Shown here piece by piece: positions 60,898 to 64,000 of a stretch of DNA of 64,000 bases. Below the pieces are notes generated by a model. The model was not told the origin of the DNA and searched no databases. It worked only from the letters and a program-made list of their open reading frames with translations. Positions within the stretch are counted from its first letter, which is position 1, and the number at the start of each line of letters is the position of its first letter. The position numbers and the translations under genes were made by a program. The DNA is from Marinobacter sediminum (GTDB lineage Bacteria > Pseudomonadota > Gammaproteobacteria > Pseudomonadales > Oleiphilaceae): positions 1,178,001 to 1,242,000 of the forward strand of contig NZ_JAGTWY010000001.1 in the NCBI RefSeq assembly GCF_023657445.1. Reading direction: 5' to 3'.

Positions 60898-62361
60898 TTA
60901 CTCCGTGCCGGTTTGCTGTTTGTCGCGGGCCTGCTTCAGCCGGGCAATGCAGTTGGAGAAGGTCCGGCTGATTCGGGTCTGGTCACGAATCATGGCCAGT
61001 CGGGGCCAGGTGGCCTGTTCCCCAAGATGAATGAACATATTGAGGTCCTCCGGGCTCGGGTTAGCAAGCAGCTTGGGATACAGCGACAGCCGGAAGGGGA
61101 AATGGATATTGATATCGCCCAGGTAGGTCTGGTCTGTCATGGCGTGAGCCTGCTCCAGCAGAGGCCGGACAACCGAGAAAGACGCGTTGCGGGTCAGTTT
61201 CAGGATCGTCGACAGCTGTGCATGCGCCAGTGACGTTGCGGCCTGTTTAGCCATGGCTTTGGGCCCACGCTGGTGATGATGACTGATAAAGGGGACAACA
61301 TGCGGGTTTGCCTGGCTCACAATCGTCCGGTTGACGTTGTGCAGCCTCGCCATCCGCATCAATGGCAGGTCACCATGCACGCTCCCGTCGATCCAGCGCT
61401 CAGATGGCATGTAGGGCTTGGAATGGTTGCTTCCCTTTTCGGAGTACCTGGCTTGAAGAGTTACCGGCGGGTAGATGCCGGGTACGGCACAGGAAGCAAG
61501 AATCGCGGAGTCTATGAGCACTTCCGGTGAGCTCAGGGCTGTCAGCAGCCGGGGCTTCTGCCGGGTTCGCGTGGGAGAGACCGAGATATTGAGGGTGCGA
61601 CCGCTGGTCTCTTCAGCCTCCTTGAAGCTCATGCTTCCGGTGTTGGCGCGGATGTGTTCCAGGAGTTTCTTCTGGTCCATGGCGTGGCGCTTGCGCCAGA
61701 TTCGTTCGGGTTCCAGCCAGCGGAACGCCTCCCGGTGGATTTCACTTGGTTCGTTGAAAAATCGTTCCAGCTCGGCATCGGTGCGGGTACAGATAGCGCC
61801 AGCCACAATTGCGCCCATACTGGATCCGGCCATCACATTGGGCAACAGGTTCTGCTGCCAGAGCGCCCGGGTTACGCCGATGTGATAGATACCGAAGGCC
61901 GCGCCGCCACTGAGCATAAGCGCCGGCTGACCGTAAACCCGCTCCGCGTCCTGGAACAGGCGCAGTTTCTGTTCTGCTGTGACGCCGGGCATATCGTTAT
62001 CGCAGATGAAGTTCATGGATTGCTCCACTTCATCGAGAAAATCGCTTACCACGTACTTGGTGCCCGTCCAGGCGACGACATACAGATCCGGGTTAGCCAG
62101 CTCCCCCAGGTGTCGGTACAGACTTTCCTGCAAGACCCGTATAAGCCCACGGGAATCGCCCTGTTCCCTGCAGCGCCTCATGGCGTCCATGTGCTCACGA
62201 ATAAGGCTTTCATGCAGCAGTTCACTGGCGGACTCTTCGCGCCAGGCGATGGCGCCTTCCAGGTCGTCGAGCTTTTCCGCAGCCTCGTACCATTGCTGAT
62301 AGGAGCCGGCTTCGGCCATCTGCTTTTCGAGTTCGCGGCGCAATTGTTTATTTTCGGTCAT
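60898..62361 (-). CDS. DUF3336 patatin-like phospholipase
   Basis: 487 aa. N-terminal DUF3336 helical region (YQQWYEAAEKLDDLEGAIAWREE), then a patatin domain: oxyanion LSGGAAFGIYHIG, nucleophile elbow AGSSMGAIVAG and the Asp of WIDGSVHGDLP completing the Ser-Asp dyad. The architecture matches yeast Tgl3/Tgl4-type lipases and bacterial homologues; acts on phospholipids or triacylglycerols, relevant to neutral-lipid storage. Followed by the EamA gene. Confidence 0.92.
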   Translation of the reverse strand: MTENKQLRRELEKQMAEAGSYQQWYEAAEKLDDLEGAIAWREESASELLHESLIREHMDAMRRCREQGDSRGLIRVLQESLYRHLGELANPDLYVVAWTGTKYVVSDFLDEVEQSMNFICDNDMPGVTAEQKLRLFQDAERVYGQPALMLSGGAAFGIYHIGVTRALWQQNLLPNVMAGSSMGAIVAGAICTRTDAELERFFNEPSEIHREAFRWLEPERIWRKRHAMDQKKLLEHIRANTGSMSFKEAEETSGRTLNISVSPTRTRQKPRLLTALSSPEVLIDSAILASCAVPGIYPPVTLQARYSEKGSNHSKPYMPSERWIDGSVHGDLPLMRMARLHNVNRTIVSQANPHVVPFISHHHQRGPKAMAKQAATSLAHAQLSTILKLTRNASFSVVRPLLEQAHAMTDQTYLGDINIHFPFRLSLYPKLLANPSPEDLNMFIHLGEQATWPRLAMIRDQTRISRTFSNCIARLKQARDKQQTGTE

Positions 62362-62610
62362 ATTTAATGGTATTACAGTTGTCGGTGGGCGTCGGTCACG
62401 GCTAAGCCGTTTCGGTGCGGGTTAATCGCGGTTGATAGCACCGCTCTCTTTCCCGATGGTAGTTTATGCTTATGGGCTATTGGGGGTGATAACAACCATT
62501 CATCTACCTATCTGAGCACCCTACAAAAGTCTCTTCGACAGTTCACCAGCTCTGATTAATACTGAAACTATAAGTCTTTTGAAATATGAATCAGCCGGAA
62601 GGGTACAGTT
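62362..62610. other. Divergent promoter gap, patatin / enoyl-CoA hydratase
   Basis: 249 bases with no ORF or clear hairpin. It should hold promoters for both flanking genes. Confidence 0.5.
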
Positions 62611-63402
62611 ATGACGGCAGCAGCAGAACCACTGGTCAAAAAATATTCAGAAAACGGCATTACGACACTCACCCTGAATCAGCCCGAACGTCGTAACAGT
62701 CTTTCGATGGCCATGCTGGAAGCACTTTCGGCAGAGCTGGACCTGGTTGCCGATGATTCGGAAACACGGGTAGTGGTTCTGGCGGCTTCCGGTCAGGTGT
62801 TCTGTGCGGGCCATGATCTACGAGAGGTCCGCGAGCAGTTCGACAGCCACGAATTCCAGCTTGCCTTGTTTAATCAGTGTAGCAAGGTTATGCAGCAGAT
62901 CGTTAACCTGCCCAGGCCGGTGATTGCACGTGTTGCCGGAGTGGCGACGGCAGCGGGCTGTCAGTTGGTTGCCAGTTGCGACCTCGCCGTGTCAGCGGAT
63001 ACTGCGCGGTTCGCCACTCCGGGCGTCAACATCGGGCTGTTCTGCTCAACGCCCATGGTGGCACTATCCCGCAACGTTTCCCGCAAACACGCCATGGAAA
63101 TGCTTCTGACGGGGGAGTTGATTGGTGCACTGAAAGCGGAAAAGATTGGGCTGGTAAATCGTGTCGTGGATGAACAGGTTCTGGACGAAACGGTCTACAC
63201 CATGGCCCGGACCATTGCGGGGAAATCAGGCTACACCCTCAAAGTCGGCAAGGAGGCCTTTTACAAGCAGCTTGAAATGCCGCTGGCTGACGCCTACGAA
63301 TTCACCTCAAAGGTAATGGCAGAGAACATGCAGGCGAATGATGCCCAGGAAGGTATCTGTGCCTTTCTGGAAAAGCGCAAGCCAGAATGGAAGGACAGCT
63401 GA
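62611..63402 (+). CDS. Enoyl-CoA hydratase/isomerase (crotonase family)
   Basis: 263 aa. Crotonase fold with oxyanion strands VFCAGHDLREV and AGVATAAGCQLVASCDLAVSAD; the first catalytic Glu position of classical hydratases reads Ala/Gly-Cys-Gln, closer to ECHDC3-type proteins. CoA-ester hydration or isomerisation in lipid catabolism. The ATG has GGAAGGG ahead. Confidence 0.88.
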   Translation: MTAAAEPLVKKYSENGITTLTLNQPERRNSLSMAMLEALSAELDLVADDSETRVVVLAASGQVFCAGHDLREVREQFDSHEFQLALFNQCSKVMQQIVNLPRPVIARVAGVATAAGCQLVASCDLAVSADTARFATPGVNIGLFCSTPMVALSRNVSRKHAMEMLLTGELIGALKAEKIGLVNRVVDEQVLDETVYTMARTIAGKSGYTLKVGKEAFYKQLEMPLADAYEFTSKVMAENMQANDAQEGICAFLEKRKPEWKDS

Positions 63403-63417
63403 AGACCAGCCGGTTAA

Positions 63418-63924
63418 TCAGTCTTTACGGCAGTTGGGGGCACCGATTAACAATCGGTCCCCGACTTCTATGTCGTTCTCCTCAAAGAAACCGTCGTTCA
63501 TCTCAACCGCGTAGGTAAACTCGACTCCCGCCGGGTAGGTGGGGCAGTTGCCGCCATTAGAGGATGTGCAGGGCGTCATCTTCCGGATACTCCCGATAAC
63601 ACCGTTCCTTGCCACGTACCCGATATCGAGATGGAGCAGGGTTTTATACATCCAGAACCCGTGGCTTGCGCTTCGGGTTTGCTGATAGATAAAAAGCATC
63701 CCGTTGCCTGGTGCTATGGATTCCCGCCCCATCAGCCCTTTCTGGCGTTGCTGGGAATCACGGGCGAGCTCCAGGGTGACCGCAATGCTTTTTTCCGCCG
63801 TGACAAAGCACGCCGCCGTGGTCTCAAGTCGGGGTTGGGGAATGGCTGAGTCCGCAGAGCAGGCCGAGGTCAGGGTTACTGACAACAAAACCACGGCATG
63901 TAGAGCCCTGCGGAACCTCCTCAT
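63418..63924 (-). CDS. DUF192 lipoprotein
   Basis: 168 aa. Signal peptide with lipobox LTSAC near residue 22. DUF192 core: LELARDSQQRQKGLMGRESIAPGNGMLFIY and SHGFWMYKTLLHLDIGYV, then CPTYPAGVEFTYAVEMNDGFFEENDIEVGD. Periplasmic, function unknown. Its start overlaps the upstream gene stop by four bases. Confidence 0.88.
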   Translation of the reverse strand: MRRFRRALHAVVLLSVTLTSACSADSAIPQPRLETTAACFVTAEKSIAVTLELARDSQQRQKGLMGRESIAPGNGMLFIYQQTRSASHGFWMYKTLLHLDIGYVARNGVIGSIRKMTPCTSSNGGNCPTYPAGVEFTYAVEMNDGFFEENDIEVGDRLLIGAPNCRKD

Positions 63925-64000
63925 GAGCGCAGCCGGTAGCCGGTTTTAAAGATCCACCAGATTGCGACCATACACATTGTCAGGAATCCCAGTGTCATGC
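63921..64000 (-). CDS. Membrane protein C-terminus, truncated by window end
   Basis: On the minus strand the frame reads MTLGFLTMCMVAIWWIFKTG then YRLRS and TGA at 63923-63921, overlapping the DUF192 start (ATGA). A hydrophobic helix with a basic end; an ATG at 63998 is in frame but the gene may extend beyond the window. Family cannot be told. Confidence 0.45.
   Translation of the reverse strand, partial: MTLGFLTMCMVAIWWIFKTGYRLRS

Overview
The window reads as chromosomal DNA of a Gram-negative, aerobic, probably marine gammaproteobacterium. MipA/OmpV and secretin outer-membrane proteins, an ETF/ETF-QO fatty-acid oxidation branch, a PHA phasin next to a PhaD-like regulator, a cytochrome bd operon and a Tad pilus locus together suggest Marinobacter or a close relative. 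That genus assignment is inference from gene content and protein style; no search was run.

Layout. Positions 1-13 kb are loosely packed and look accessory: an M23 peptidase tail, an EptA-like transferase, a deleted and frameshifted methyltransferase gene, a MipA protein, a secreted coiled-coil protein, a LysR/dehydrogenase pair, a MarR plus two alpha/beta hydrolases, and an HDAC-family amidohydrolase overlapping tail to tail with an ATP-grasp ligase. Five copies of a short dispersed repeat (core AATGTYCGCTTTGCGACC) sit between these genes, and a short-chain dehydrogenase tail survives at 7.2-7.4 kb. Positions 13-17.9 kb hold ferrochelatase, a sulfur-handling trio (DUF442 plus split YeeE/YedE), a phasin/TetR pair and exonuclease III.

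Positions 17.9-24.8 kb are one tightly coupled eight-gene lipid-modification operon on the minus strand (desaturase, NTF2-like, SDR, FAD oxidoreductase, DUF1365, Cfa-type methyltransferase, DUF2878, periplasmic protein). Positions 24.9-33.1 kb carry a renalase-like flavoprotein, an HD phosphohydrolase, a receiver-PP2C phosphatase with its STAS partner, gpsA, sixA, a radical SAM gene, DUF1285 and a SlyD-like isomerase. Positions 33.2-37.1 kb encode ETF-QO and EtfBA, divergently arranged around a 20-bp perfect palindrome resembling a PsrA operator. Positions 37.2-47.4 kb hold rlmA, small membrane proteins, an enoyl-reductase-like dehydrogenase, cydABDC and a methyltransferase.

A tRNA-Leu(TAA) gene at 47.45 kb is followed by what looks like a decayed integrated element (integrase N-terminal stub, unknown small ORF, terminase-like fragment). 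After it comes a complete Tad/Flp pilus locus (48.6-59.8 kb): pilin, prepilin peptidase, CpaB, secretin, lipoprotein, TadG/TadE-type pseudopilins, TadZ, TadA, TadB, TadC and TadD. It is closed by an 18-bp-arm inverted repeat. The last 4 kb hold an EamA exporter, a DUF3336 patatin phospholipase, an enoyl-CoA hydratase, a DUF192 lipoprotein and the tail of a membrane protein.
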